64,000 bases of DNA from JAHJHG01 sp964463425 (lineage in GTDB: Bacteria; Patescibacteriota; Microgenomatia; UBA8517), in contig CAYXBV010000002.1 of the NCBI GenBank assembly GCA_964463425.1, positions 6,668 through 70,667 on the forward strand, written 5' to 3'. Position 1 is the stretch's first letter, and the number at the start of each line of letters is the position of its first letter. The translations under genes were made by a program, and so were the position numbers. Positions 42,161 to 51,194 of the stretch are shown here, piece by piece. Below the pieces are notes generated by a model, which did not search any database, was not told where the DNA came from, and saw only the letters and a program-made list of their open reading frames with translations.

Positions 42161-44263
42161 TTAGGTAGCGGATTGCCCTTCCGAAGGTGGAGCAGACAAA
42201 AACTCTTCCGGGCTCTGAATTAGAACATCTCTTGGCTTTGAACCCTCAGATGGCCCTATTGCCCCGGCTGCCTCTAATTGATCAACAATCCTTGCTGCCC
42301 TAGCATACCCTATCGACAGCCTTCTTTGAAGAAGAGAAGCCGAAGCTCTGTCATATTGACAAATAACTTCAACGGCGGCCTTAAAAAGTTCATCTAATTC
42401 TTCGTCCAAGCCTGGGATCACAGTTGTTCCTGGTTTTGGCATGGAAACAACTTCTTCTGTATATTGGGGTTCAATTCCTTGGTTTTTAAGAAATGACACA
42501 AGATCTGTAATTTCCTTATCTGTAACAAATGCTCCTTGAATTCTCATTGGCTTTGCTTGGTCAGGAGGTAAATAAAGCATGTCTCCTTTTCCCAAAAGTT
42601 TTTCGGCCCCCTGCATATCAAGAATTACCCTGGAATCAACTTGTGAAGAAACCGCAAAAGCTATTCTGCAAGGAATATTTGCTTTGATTAACCCTGTGAT
42701 AACATCCACAGAAGGTCTCTGAGTCGAAAGAATCATGTGAATTCCGGTTGCCCTACTCATCTGAGCGATTCTGGTTATTGCATCTTCCACCTCAACTGGA
42801 GAGAAAAGCATAATGTCGGCAAGTTCGTCAATCACAACCACAATATGTGGCAATGCCTGGAATCCAGACATTTCATTGTAAGTTGCCATATTTCTAACTC
42901 CAGCTTGAGCAAATAATTTGTATCGCCTGTCCATTTCAGAAAGAACCCACCTGAGAGCTGAAATCACCTTTTTGGGATCAACGATTACGGGCGATAAAAG
43001 ATGAGGAATACCGTTATAACCAGTCAACTCAACTCTCTTTGGGTCTACCATAATAAATTTAACTTCCGAAGGAGCCGCCCTGAAAAGAAGAGAGGAAAGA
43101 AAAGTGTTAATACAAACGCTTTTACCAGATCCCGTTTGCCCAGCGATAAGAATATGTGGCATAAGAGCTAGGTCAGCGACTAAAGACTTACCAGAAACAT
43201 CTAAGCCTAATGCCAAAGATAACTTCGAACTGGCGTCTTTCATCGAATCTGACTGAAGCATTTTCTTTAAGGGAACAAATTCTGGACTTCTATTTGGCAA
43301 TTCTATTCCAACCAAAGCCCGACCTGGAATTGGTGCTTCTATTCTTATCGTTCCCGTTGGAGCTGCTAAAGCCAATGCCAAATCTCGCTCTAAAGAGGTA
43401 ATTTTTGACAATTTGGTTCCTAGGGCAACCTCAAGCGCATATTGAGTTACGGCTGGACCGAGATTAACCTCAACAACTCGAGCAGTTATTCCAAATGATT
43501 CGAGTGTTTGCTCTATTATATGAGCATTACCTTTTATGTCGCCTCTATCTGCCTTGCCAGTTTGAGCTTCTGACAAAATACTAAGAGGAGGGTGTTTCCA
43601 TACCTTGTCTTCACCAGGTATGTTGCTCACTAATTTGGGCTCAAGCGCTTCTTTTGTAACACCCTTTTTTGGGATTTTAGCAGTAGGCACAGGGGGTCGC
43701 TGACTTCCTGATACCTTGAGTTTTCTTTTGGTTAAATTCTCGGCTTTCCGTATTGCTTTTCCTCCTACCAAATAATGTTTGACTTGGGTGAGCAAGTTTC
43801 CAAAAAAAACAATCAGCTGGTCAACCGAAGTATTAAACAAGATAACGAGACCAATAATACTCGTTCCAAAAAGGATAATAAAAGCGCCAACAGAAGTAAT
43901 AAGCGTCGCCACTCCGTCCCAAGAGTATTTCCCTAATTTACCAGCCCTTGTTATTGTCAACATCGATATGAAAAACAAGAGACCTCCAACTAAAACATTT
44001 GGCTGGGCAAAAGGAGTTTTAATTTTGGTCAACAAAAATCCAGCAGACAGTAAAACAAAAGGTAAAAATATCGTGGTCCACGAAAGATAAGAAACCAAGA
44101 AATCATTTAACTTAACTAAAACAACTCCCTGTCTAGCAAAAGAAACTATAATTAATCCCGCTAAGGAAAAGAAAAAGATTTGTCCAATAGAATGAATCGT
44201 TCCTTTTTTGAGTTTTAACTTAAAAGAGCTTTTTGCTCGTTTTTTACGCTTCTTTTTAGCCAT
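42161..44263 (-). CDS. ftsK: DNA translocase FtsK/SpoIIIE
   Basis: 700-residue septal DNA pump. Four N-terminal membrane helices (about 25-155), a linker, then the RecA-like motor with Walker A GQTGSGKS at 375-382, Walker B IVVVIDELADIM, and the STQRPSVDVITGLIKANIP segment. The C-terminal gamma winged helix (ASASLLQRRLSIGYARAARI) for DNA polarity reading is present. Its promoter gives a predicted leaderless mRNA. Confidence 0.96.
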   Translation of the reverse strand: MAKKKRKKRAKSSFKLKLKKGTIHSIGQIFFFSLAGLIIVSFARQGVVLVKLNDFLVSYLSWTTIFLPFVLLSAGFLLTKIKTPFAQPNVLVGGLLFFISMLTITRAGKLGKYSWDGVATLITSVGAFIILFGTSIIGLVILFNTSVDQLIVFFGNLLTQVKHYLVGGKAIRKAENLTKRKLKVSGSQRPPVPTAKIPKKGVTKEALEPKLVSNIPGEDKVWKHPPLSILSEAQTGKADRGDIKGNAHIIEQTLESFGITARVVEVNLGPAVTQYALEVALGTKLSKITSLERDLALALAAPTGTIRIEAPIPGRALVGIELPNRSPEFVPLKKMLQSDSMKDASSKLSLALGLDVSGKSLVADLALMPHILIAGQTGSGKSVCINTFLSSLLFRAAPSEVKFIMVDPKRVELTGYNGIPHLLSPVIVDPKKVISALRWVLSEMDRRYKLFAQAGVRNMATYNEMSGFQALPHIVVVIDELADIMLFSPVEVEDAITRIAQMSRATGIHMILSTQRPSVDVITGLIKANIPCRIAFAVSSQVDSRVILDMQGAEKLLGKGDMLYLPPDQAKPMRIQGAFVTDKEITDLVSFLKNQGIEPQYTEEVVSMPKPGTTVIPGLDEELDELFKAAVEVICQYDRASASLLQRRLSIGYARAARIVDQLEAAGAIGPSEGSKPRDVLIQSPEEFLSAPPSEGQSAT

Positions 44264-44269
44264 AAATTC

Positions 44270-44298
44270 ATTATATGATACTCATACATGCTTGTCTA
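44270..44298 (-). promoter_or_regulatory. ftsK promoter, predicted leaderless
   Basis: TAGACA (44293-44298), 17-nt spacer, perfect TATAAT (44270-44275). The -10 box ends 6 nt before the ATG at 44263. Five of six bases match the -35 consensus. Confidence 0.72.
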
Positions 44299-44319
44299 AA
44301 CCCGTACTGGCTTTAATAG

Positions 44320-45972
44320 TCAGGCTTCAACCACAACCGGAAGAATCATGGGCCGACGACCTGTTTGTCTGAAGAAGTGTTTTTCTAAAAAATCTATTGT
44401 TATACGTCTAACAACATGTCTATCAAGGCGTTGTTTTTTCCCAATCTCTCCCACAAGAAGGTTAGCTGCATCAAGTAAAAAATCCTTCTCTTGTTTTTCA
44501 AAAACAAAACCGCGACTAATTATCTCTGGGTCGGCAATTAGCTTATTCCCTTCTTTGTCTAATTGAACAAGGACAATGGCAACTCCATCTCTCGCTAATT
44601 TCTTCCTGTCTCTTAAAACAACATTGCCAACATCTCCAACACCCAAACCATCTACCAACACACTCTTCACATCTATTTTTCCAGCCCTCACACCTCTTTG
44701 GTTTTTGAATTCAACAATCTCTCCGGCCCTTAATTCAAACGTAGCCTCTGGGGCTGCCCCCATACTAACGGCAATATCTTTGTATTTTCTCATGTGCCTT
44801 ATTGTCCCCCCAATTGGAATATAGTATTTAGGTTTTAGAAGAGCAAAAAGCATCTTGATGTCTTCCCGGCATCCATGCCCGGAAACGTGTAGATCTTCTT
44901 GCATTTCGTAATAGTGAACATCTACACCAATCTCAATAAATCTATCTACTAAACGATCTACATTTGCTTTTGATCCTGGTGGGGCTGGATCAGAAGAAAA
45001 CATCACAGTATCACCTTTATTTATCTTTAAAAAATCATGCTCAGAATTGGCCACTCGATAAAGCGCACTCCCAGGTTGACCATAGCTTCCAGAAATAATG
45101 TACATTATTTTCTGTTTAGATATTTTTCCCATCCTTTTAAAGGGCACGACTAAATTATCGGGATAATGCAAGTATCCAAGATTTTTGGCAATTTGTGCCT
45201 TGTCTTCGGTCGAACGGCCAACAAACACAACTTTGCGATTTAGTGTTTTGGCCACATTAATTGCCTGCTGCATTCTTGAAATATTTGATGAAATTGTGGT
45301 AAAAAATATTTGCCCCTTAGCGTCTCTGGCAATTTGCCCTACTTGGGCTTCAATCTCTTTCTCGCTCTGTGTGTATCCGGGCGTTGTTGCCCCTAAACAA
45401 TCAGAGGCCACAGCCAAAACTCCTGATGAGGCCAATGTTGCCGCTCTGGCGATATCAAAAGGTCTACCATCAACTGGTGTCCAGTCAAACTTGTAATCAG
45501 CGACATGGAAAATGCTACCTTCGGGTGTCTGTATTGCAAAACCAACACCATCCGGAACAGAGTGAGAAACTCTAAACATCTGTATCTTAAATACACCCAA
45601 AGACAGTGTGTCTTTTTCCGGGTCAATAACGTTAACTTTTACGTCTTTTGTTTTATGATCTGTAAACTTATTCTCAATAAATCCGGCAACCAGCTTAGTA
45701 GCATAAATAGGAGCTTGCACATCCTTCAGAAGAAACGGTAAAGCCCCAAGATGATCTTCGTGTCCATGAGAAATTAGTATGCCTCGAAGTTTATGTTTGT
45801 TTTTTATAACATAACTAAAATCAGGAATTACCAAATCAACACCATACATTTCTGCCTCCGGAAACCCTATGCCACAATCAACAATGATCATGTCGTTTCC
45901 GTACTCATATATATATAAGTTTTCTGTTACGTCTGTTGTGCCCGATAGGGCTATGAATTTTAGACTTGCCAT
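44320..45972 (-). CDS. rnj: ribonuclease J
   Basis: 550-residue metallo-beta-lactamase/beta-CASP nuclease with 5'-3' exo- and endonuclease activity on RNA. The metal-binding HGHEDH is at 69-74, and further ligands lie in HSVPDGVGFAI and HVADYKFD. The beta-CASP region has FTTISSNISRMQQAI, and the C-terminal dimerisation part contains HVSGHGCREDIKMLF. Together with RNase Y and PNPase in this window it makes a Gram-positive-style RNA decay set. It starts 15 nt after the uracil-DNA glycosylase gene. Confidence 0.96.
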   Translation of the reverse strand: MASLKFIALSGTTDVTENLYIYEYGNDMIIVDCGIGFPEAEMYGVDLVIPDFSYVIKNKHKLRGILISHGHEDHLGALPFLLKDVQAPIYATKLVAGFIENKFTDHKTKDVKVNVIDPEKDTLSLGVFKIQMFRVSHSVPDGVGFAIQTPEGSIFHVADYKFDWTPVDGRPFDIARAATLASSGVLAVASDCLGATTPGYTQSEKEIEAQVGQIARDAKGQIFFTTISSNISRMQQAINVAKTLNRKVVFVGRSTEDKAQIAKNLGYLHYPDNLVVPFKRMGKISKQKIMYIISGSYGQPGSALYRVANSEHDFLKINKGDTVMFSSDPAPPGSKANVDRLVDRFIEIGVDVHYYEMQEDLHVSGHGCREDIKMLFALLKPKYYIPIGGTIRHMRKYKDIAVSMGAAPEATFELRAGEIVEFKNQRGVRAGKIDVKSVLVDGLGVGDVGNVVLRDRKKLARDGVAIVLVQLDKEGNKLIADPEIISRGFVFEKQEKDFLLDAANLLVGEIGKKQRLDRHVVRRITIDFLEKHFFRQTGRRPMILPVVVEA

Positions 45973-45987
45973 CTTGTATTAATAATC

Positions 45988-46614
45988 CTATACCAGCTCC
46001 ATTTGTTCAACCTCAATTTGTTCTACCTCATTTTCAATTACTTCAGACAACATCTCGGGGACATTACTAAAATCTTCAATCGTTCTTCTTTTCATTTCTC
46101 CATTTCTCAGTCCTGCCGCAGGGTGATACATCGGAATAACAGTAAGATTCCGTTTTCCCCACTTAACCACTCTAGCCTTTCCATGCACGTCACTTATTCT
46201 TACACCAGGAATAAATTTTGCCATAGAAAATCTGCCAAGCGTAATAATTATCTTTGGTTTGATAATCTCAATCATTTTGTCAATATATGGCCTAAAAGCC
46301 TCTATTTCCTCTGGTAATGGATCTCTATTTTCTGGCGGTCTATAATTAACTACATTAGTGATAAACACTTCTTCTCTAGGCAGTTTAATCGAATGAAGCA
46401 ATTGGTCTAAAAATTTACCTGAATTCCCAACGAATGGCATCCCCTTCTCGTCTTCCCAGCGTCCAGGTCCTTCTCCGATTAGCATTATCTCTGCTTCTGC
46501 AGTACCTGCTCCAAAAACTAATTTTGTTGCTGTTTCTCTTAAAGGCAGTTCTTTGTCTGCTTTCATTTTCAAGAATAATTCTTTAAGGTTTTCTCTTTTT
46601 GTTTTTTTTATCAT
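45988..46614 (-). CDS. udg: uracil-DNA glycosylase, family-4-like, lacking the Fe-S cysteines
   Basis: 208 residues from the ATG at 46614; a longer frame from 46692 would overlap the preceding ATPase gene. Motif A reads GEGPGRWEDEKGMPFVGNSG, then VVNYRPPENRDPLPEE, and motif B MYHPAAGLRN. Family 4 enzymes carry four cysteines that bind a [4Fe-4S] cluster. Counted on the longer frame, the equivalent positions here are Asp46, Leu49, Tyr117 and Phe133; the 16-residue spacing of the last two fits the alignment. There is no Cys in the chosen product. It excises uracil from DNA in the family, but activity here is untested. Confidence 0.9.
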   Translation of the reverse strand: MIKKTKRENLKELFLKMKADKELPLRETATKLVFGAGTAEAEIMLIGEGPGRWEDEKGMPFVGNSGKFLDQLLHSIKLPREEVFITNVVNYRPPENRDPLPEEIEAFRPYIDKMIEIIKPKIIITLGRFSMAKFIPGVRISDVHGKARVVKWGKRNLTVIPMYHPAAGLRNGEMKRRTIEDFSNVPEMLSEVIENEVEQIEVEQMELV

Positions 46615-46627
46615 CTTGTATTTCTTA

Positions 46628-47671
46628 TTAAGGCAAAAACTCTTTAATATTTTGTACTGTAACTTTATAAGACTGACCCTTTCCTTCGACAATCATTTTT
46701 GCTACTTTTCTGGCAATTCCCTCTATTGTCCTTTGGAGAGTTCTAATTCCCGCATCGTATCCAATTGGTCTAACTATTAACGCCCAAGCGTCCTCTTCTA
46801 TAATTAAGGCGTTACCGTCCACTCCAGATTCTTTTAGTACCTTTGGTAACATATACTTCCTTCCAATAATTATTTTTTCTGCGTCTGTATACGAAGGCAT
46901 GGATATTGGCTCAAGCCTGTCCAACACGGCTGTGGAAATATTGGTTGTATTATTTGCTGTTGCTATAAATAAAACCTCAGAAAGATCAACTGGATAATCA
47001 ATATAGTGATCAATAAATGCATGGTTTTGCTCTGGATCTAGTAACTCTACTAATACACCCATTATTGATGCTCTTCCCTCGTCGGTTACTCTATCTATTT
47101 CGTCTAGCAAAATAACCGTGTTTCTACTCTGAGAAGTAATAAGTGCCTTGATAATTTTTCCAGGCTCTGCTTCAGGATGCATCCTAGATTGACCTCTCAA
47201 GTCTAATGGATCACCCATTCCTCCAAACGGAATTCTTGCTATCTTTCTACCCAATGATTGAGCAATTGAGTCTGCGATTGTTGTTTTCCCTGTACCCACA
47301 AGGCCAACGAAACACAATATCGGTGCTCTCTTAATGTCTTCGCTTTCCCCTTTTTCTTGCTTTAATTTCATGGTTGAAATGTATTCTAAAATTCTCTCTT
47401 TAATTTCTTCTAATCCGTGGTGGTTTTTGTCTAAAATTTCTTTAGCCCGCGATAGATCTAAGATGTCTTCTGTCTTTTTGTTCCATGGAATAGAGGTAAT
47501 TTGTTCTATGTACCGACCTATTCTGTCGTATTCTGGTAAGAAGGTGGGTGAATTGGTAAGTTTTACCAGTTGATCCAGTCGTATCATAACTCCCTCTTTG
47601 AGTTTCTCGGGAAGAAATAAAGTACTCACTTTTTCCTTGAGGCTAACTAATTCTTGGCCGGCAGAATCCAT
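46628..47671 (-). CDS. Lon-type AAA+ ATPase without protease domain
   Basis: 347 residues matching the central ATPase module of Lon: IPWNKKTEDILDLSRAKEIL, then HHGLEEIKERILEYISTMKL, Walker A GLVGTGKT at 123-130, Walker B VILLDEID near 186-193, LLDPEQNHAFIDHYIDYPVD and the sensor region PIGYDAGIRTLQRTIEGIAR. The N-terminal substrate domain is missing, and the frame stops where the Ser-Lys protease domain would begin, with no remnant before udg. It would be an unfoldase or a partner of another protease (inference). It follows pnp by about 45 nt. Confidence 0.88.
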   Translation of the reverse strand: MDSAGQELVSLKEKVSTLFLPEKLKEGVMIRLDQLVKLTNSPTFLPEYDRIGRYIEQITSIPWNKKTEDILDLSRAKEILDKNHHGLEEIKERILEYISTMKLKQEKGESEDIKRAPILCFVGLVGTGKTTIADSIAQSLGRKIARIPFGGMGDPLDLRGQSRMHPEAEPGKIIKALITSQSRNTVILLDEIDRVTDEGRASIMGVLVELLDPEQNHAFIDHYIDYPVDLSEVLFIATANNTTNISTAVLDRLEPISMPSYTDAEKIIIGRKYMLPKVLKESGVDGNALIIEEDAWALIVRPIGYDAGIRTLQRTIEGIARKVAKMIVEGKGQSYKVTVQNIKEFLP

Positions 47672-47689
47672 ATTTTTGATTTCCTAGTT

Positions 47690-47710
47690 AAAATGTATCA
47701 CGAAGTGATA
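47690..47710 (-). terminator. weak hairpin after pnp
   Basis: TATCAC-TTC-GTGATA on the minus strand (47696-47710) lies 5 nt after the pnp stop and is followed by CATTTTAAC. The stem is AT-rich and the U-run short, so it could be a leaky terminator or an mRNA 3'-end stabiliser. Confidence 0.4.
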
Positions 47711-47715
47711 GCTAT

Positions 47716-49944
47716 TTAGAAGTTTTTCTTTTTATCCTCTAAGTATCTGCTAGTTGGAAAGTGAGGACCCGATGATTTTTTGTCTGTGGATCTTCCTCTT
47801 GAGGATGGTCTCTTTCGATCAAAATCGTTGTTGGGTTTTCGGTAAGAAGGCTTACTATCTGTGCTCTTTTCTTTATCCCCATCTAACAACATTGAGAGGT
47901 TAATTCTTCCTAAATTATCTATCTCTTTTACCCTAACCTGAACTTTATCTCCAACCTTAACAACATCTGAAGGATCTTTAACAAAATCCTTGCTCATGTC
48001 TGAAACGTGCACTAATCCGTCTTTGCCAGGCAATACCTCGACAAAAGCACCAAATTGTTGAATTCTTTTAACTTCTCCTTCGTAAATCTCACCAGCTGCC
48101 ACTTCTTTTGTTAAATTCTCGATTCTTTCTATTGCGGCCGCTACCTCTTCCTCTTTTGTACCAGAAAGACTTACGCTTCCATCATCTTCAACGTCTACTT
48201 GGGCACCTGTCTCTGCAATAATTTTCCTTATCATCTTTCCTCCTGGGCCAATAATTTCTCCTATTTTAGTTGGGTCAATTTTAATTACCTTTATTTTTGG
48301 AGCGTAGGTAGATACTTTTTCGCGTGATTCGGAAATAGCCTTCATCATTACTTCCAATATCTTTAACCTTGCTTCTTTTGCTTGTTTAAAGGCTTTTCCA
48401 AGAATTGAAGCTGTTAGTTTTAGTGTTTTAACATCAAGCTGTAAGGCTGTTATTCCATCTTTTGTTCCAGCTACTTTGAAATCCATATCTCCATTGCCAT
48501 CTTCCATTCCAACTATATCTGTTAAAACTACATTCTTCTTTTCACTTTCAATAATTAACCCCATGGCGATACCAGCAACCGGCGCTTTTATTGGCACACC
48601 TGCGTCCATCAATGAGAGTGTTGATCCACATGTTGATGCCATCGAGCTTGAGCCGTTTGATCCTAATATCTCTGTAGCAACACGAATGGTGTAAGGGAAC
48701 TCTTCTTTTGATGGAATCACTGGAAGCAGCGCATTTTCAGCTAATGCTCCATGTCCGACTTCTCTTCTTGAAGGAAATCCCACTCTACCTGTTTCTCCAA
48801 CTGAATAAGGAGGCATTGAGTAATGGTGTATATATCTTTTTGATTTTTCTCCTTCAGCCGACTCTATTAGTTGTTCCAAAGATGACGATCCCAATGTGGC
48901 AATAGAAAGAGCTTGTGTTTGTCCTCTATTAAATAGTGCTGAACCATGTGTTCTAGGAAGAATTCCTACTTCAGCCGAAAGATCTCTGAGTTCATCAGAT
49001 TTTCTACCGTCAGGTCTTTTGCCTGCCAAAATCAAGCTTCGAATTTCATTTGTGAAGAGATCCTGAAATATTCTGCCGTATTCTTCTTTTTCTTCTTCTT
49101 CAGCCGAATCCATAACTGCTTTTTTGGCTGCATCAAAATCAGAATAGCCAGCTTTCATAACTGCCATGTTTTTTATTAGGTCTTTTATTGTGGAACCCGC
49201 TAATTTCTCTATTTTCTTTTCTAATGTTGGGTTTTTCTTTACCTCTAGTAAAACTTCTTTCTTTTTTCCAACCGCTTTAGCAAAATCATTAACTAATGCA
49301 ATTACTTTTTTGCTTTCTTTTTGAATAAACTCAATTCCCTCCAGCATTTTCTTTTCCGAAACTATCTTGCTTTTTGCTTCGATCATAACAATGGCATCTT
49401 TTGTTACTGAGGAAACCAATTCCATTTCAGATTCTTGAATGTCTTGTTTGGTTGGATTGATAATAAACTTATTGTCTTTTAGTCCTGCCTTGAGCATGGA
49501 AACTGGTCCACCCCATGGAATTGAAGAACTTGTTAATGCAGCAGAAACAGCTAGTCCAGCAACCATGTCCGGAGAAGTTTCTAGATCGACAGACAATACA
49601 GTAATAATAACTTGGACTTCTTTTTTATAGTTCTTTGGGAAAAGTGGCCTAATTGATCTGTCAATAAGTCTTGCCACCAATACATCATCATCTGAAGGAC
49701 GACCATCTCTCTTTACCCATCGGCTTCCCTTGATTCTTCCTCCTGCGTACAATCTCTGTTGGTATTCCACAAACAATGGGAAATATCCAATACTTTCTTT
49801 TAATTCAGAGGCTACCACTGTTGCTAGCACCACGGTCTCGCCGTGAGTAGCTAATACAGCAGAAGTTGCGTGTTGTGCAAGTTGTCCTGTTGAAAGGGTT
49901 AGTTTTCTACCACCCAAATCCATGCTTTTTTCTATTTTTTTCAT
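47716..49944 (-). CDS. pnp: polyribonucleotide nucleotidyltransferase (PNPase)
   Basis: 742 residues, 3'-5' phosphorolytic exonuclease. Two RNase PH domains (first with GRIKGSRWVKRDGRPSDDDV, second with LILAGKRPDGRKSDELRDLS and MASTCGSTLSLMDAGVPI) are linked by a helical domain. A KH domain (IGEIIGPGGKMIRKIIAETG) and an S1 domain (GEVKRIQQFGAFVEVLPGKD) follow, then a basic Ser/Lys-rich tail. It lies 9 nt after rpsO, the widespread rpsO-pnp pair. Confidence 0.97.
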   Translation of the reverse strand: MKKIEKSMDLGGRKLTLSTGQLAQHATSAVLATHGETVVLATVVASELKESIGYFPLFVEYQQRLYAGGRIKGSRWVKRDGRPSDDDVLVARLIDRSIRPLFPKNYKKEVQVIITVLSVDLETSPDMVAGLAVSAALTSSSIPWGGPVSMLKAGLKDNKFIINPTKQDIQESEMELVSSVTKDAIVMIEAKSKIVSEKKMLEGIEFIQKESKKVIALVNDFAKAVGKKKEVLLEVKKNPTLEKKIEKLAGSTIKDLIKNMAVMKAGYSDFDAAKKAVMDSAEEEEKEEYGRIFQDLFTNEIRSLILAGKRPDGRKSDELRDLSAEVGILPRTHGSALFNRGQTQALSIATLGSSSLEQLIESAEGEKSKRYIHHYSMPPYSVGETGRVGFPSRREVGHGALAENALLPVIPSKEEFPYTIRVATEILGSNGSSSMASTCGSTLSLMDAGVPIKAPVAGIAMGLIIESEKKNVVLTDIVGMEDGNGDMDFKVAGTKDGITALQLDVKTLKLTASILGKAFKQAKEARLKILEVMMKAISESREKVSTYAPKIKVIKIDPTKIGEIIGPGGKMIRKIIAETGAQVDVEDDGSVSLSGTKEEEVAAAIERIENLTKEVAAGEIYEGEVKRIQQFGAFVEVLPGKDGLVHVSDMSKDFVKDPSDVVKVGDKVQVRVKEIDNLGRINLSMLLDGDKEKSTDSKPSYRKPNNDFDRKRPSSRGRSTDKKSSGPHFPTSRYLEDKKKNF

Positions 49945-49953
49945 ATTCTATTC

Positions 49954-50223
49954 TTATTTCTTTAAATTCAGCTCTGCTATGAGGCTTCTGTATCGTTTTT
50001 CGTCACGATCTCGAAGATAAGTTAATAATCTTCTTCTTTTCGCTACCATAGCTAGAAGACCCCTTCTTGAATGAACATCTTTCTTGTGATCTTTAAGGTG
50101 TTCTGCTAATTTGTCTATTTGTACAGAGAGTAGTGCTACTTGAATTTCTGGAGAACCAGTATCGCTTTTCTCTCGAGCAAATTTCTTTACAATTTTTGTT
50201 TTGTCTTCTTTTGTTAATGCCAT
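49954..50223 (-). CDS. rpsO: 30S ribosomal protein uS15
   Basis: 89 residues from ATG 50223: MALTKEDKTKIVKKFAREKS, then DTGSPEIQVALLSVQIDKL and HKKDVHSRRGLLAMVAKRRR. An upstream in-frame start (50271) adds 16 atypical residues and would overlap the leader hairpin, so it is not used. It binds the three-way junction of 16S helices 20-22 and in several bacteria represses its own mRNA. Confidence 0.97.
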   Translation of the reverse strand: MALTKEDKTKIVKKFAREKSDTGSPEIQVALLSVQIDKLAEHLKDHKKDVHSRRGLLAMVAKRRRLLTYLRDRDEKRYRSLIAELNLKK

Positions 50224-50271
50224 AATGTCATGAAAAACTGAGTAACCCCTTAACCATCTGTGGCGGAGCAA

Positions 50272-50295
50272 CCCTGTTTTACATCAGGGATTATA
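50272..50295 (-). promoter_or_regulatory. rpsO -10 box and leader hairpin
   Basis: A perfect TATAAT lies at 50290-50295 (minus strand). It is followed at once by CCCTG-ATGTAAAA-CAGGG (50272-50289), a 5-bp stem near the predicted mRNA 5' end. TTGTCA (50316-50321) is the nearest -35-like box, but its 20-nt spacing is too long for certainty. The 65-70 nt leader could hold a uS15 autoregulatory structure. Confidence 0.5.
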
Positions 50296-50333
50296 ATATC
50301 ACGAAAATATTTAGTTGACAACCCATTAAAAAA

Positions 50334-51176
50334 TTAACTGATCGAAGTTCCTTTGTAGATCTTTGGCTCAAGCCAATCCTTTGGGGCTTCTTTTTTTTCT
50401 TCGAGTATTTTCTTACCTGGAATAGATCCTTGAGAAAATGTCCCTTTTTGATTTAAAACTTTTCGTTTTCTTACTCCTCCTGCCCTTATTAAATCAGCAA
50501 CGACCTGAAATGTGTTAGCGCCAACTTCCGAACTCGAAAACTTATTGCTTCCTTCTTCTATTCCTGCAAGTAAGTTTGTGGCCGTATCAACATCTAATGT
50601 GTAATTTCCTTCTTTGATTAAATCTGCCACAATCTCTGAACAAGAAGAGGCTGGTCGCGCAAACGACATGACACTTGCTTCCGACGATACCGATAATGCC
50701 CTTGTGCCGATATGCAATACTTTTGCTCCAACTAACTCCTTAGATGAACTTACTGCTGGGAAGTGTGATTCATTTGCACCTCCAACTAATATAATTATGT
50801 CTGCCGAAACACCAGAAAATCCAAGGTTTGCCTGCTCTTTTTTGGGAGAGGGAAAACCTGGTTTAGGAATAATTGTGAGCCTGAATTCAGACCCATCGAT
50901 ATCATAACTAACTCTTTCAATATTTTCAGCCGGATAATCGACCAAGCTAACTACTAAATTTTTGTTACCAAGCTCTTGAGTTATTTTGTTTACACCCACA
51001 AGCCTGTTAAACTCAACAACCATAGGGGACGGACAAGAAATTGAAACATCTTTTTTGTCACTTAAACTTAAATATAAAGACAAACCTGCGGCTACTTGTT
51101 CAAAAAAAGGTTTTGTTGGCAAAAGAACCAAAACGGAGTTTGTAGAGTTTATAATTGAGCTGAAAGAGTTGTCCAT
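50334..51176 (-). CDS. DHH/NrnA-like protein with no visible catalytic residues
   Basis: 280 residues. Placement after infB matches nrnA-type genes, and the N-terminal pattern VLVLLPTKPFFEQVAAGLSL corresponds to the DHH-family opening (normally NPDGDAIGS then LAL), but the Asp residues are replaced. No DHH motif is found later; the segment where it is expected reads VVSLVDYPAENIERVSYDID. The C-terminal half (SSCSEIVADLIKEGNYTLDV, then TATNLLAGIEEGSNKF) looks like the family's second domain. It is likely a non-catalytic relative; the call is by pattern and context only. Confidence 0.6.
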   Translation of the reverse strand: MDNSFSSIINSTNSVLVLLPTKPFFEQVAAGLSLYLSLSDKKDVSISCPSPMVVEFNRLVGVNKITQELGNKNLVVSLVDYPAENIERVSYDIDGSEFRLTIIPKPGFPSPKKEQANLGFSGVSADIIILVGGANESHFPAVSSSKELVGAKVLHIGTRALSVSSEASVMSFARPASSCSEIVADLIKEGNYTLDVDTATNLLAGIEEGSNKFSSSEVGANTFQVVADLIRAGGVRKRKVLNQKGTFSQGSIPGKKILEEKKEAPKDWLEPKIYKGTSIS

Positions 51177-51194
51177 ATATTTAAGTAGGGCAAA

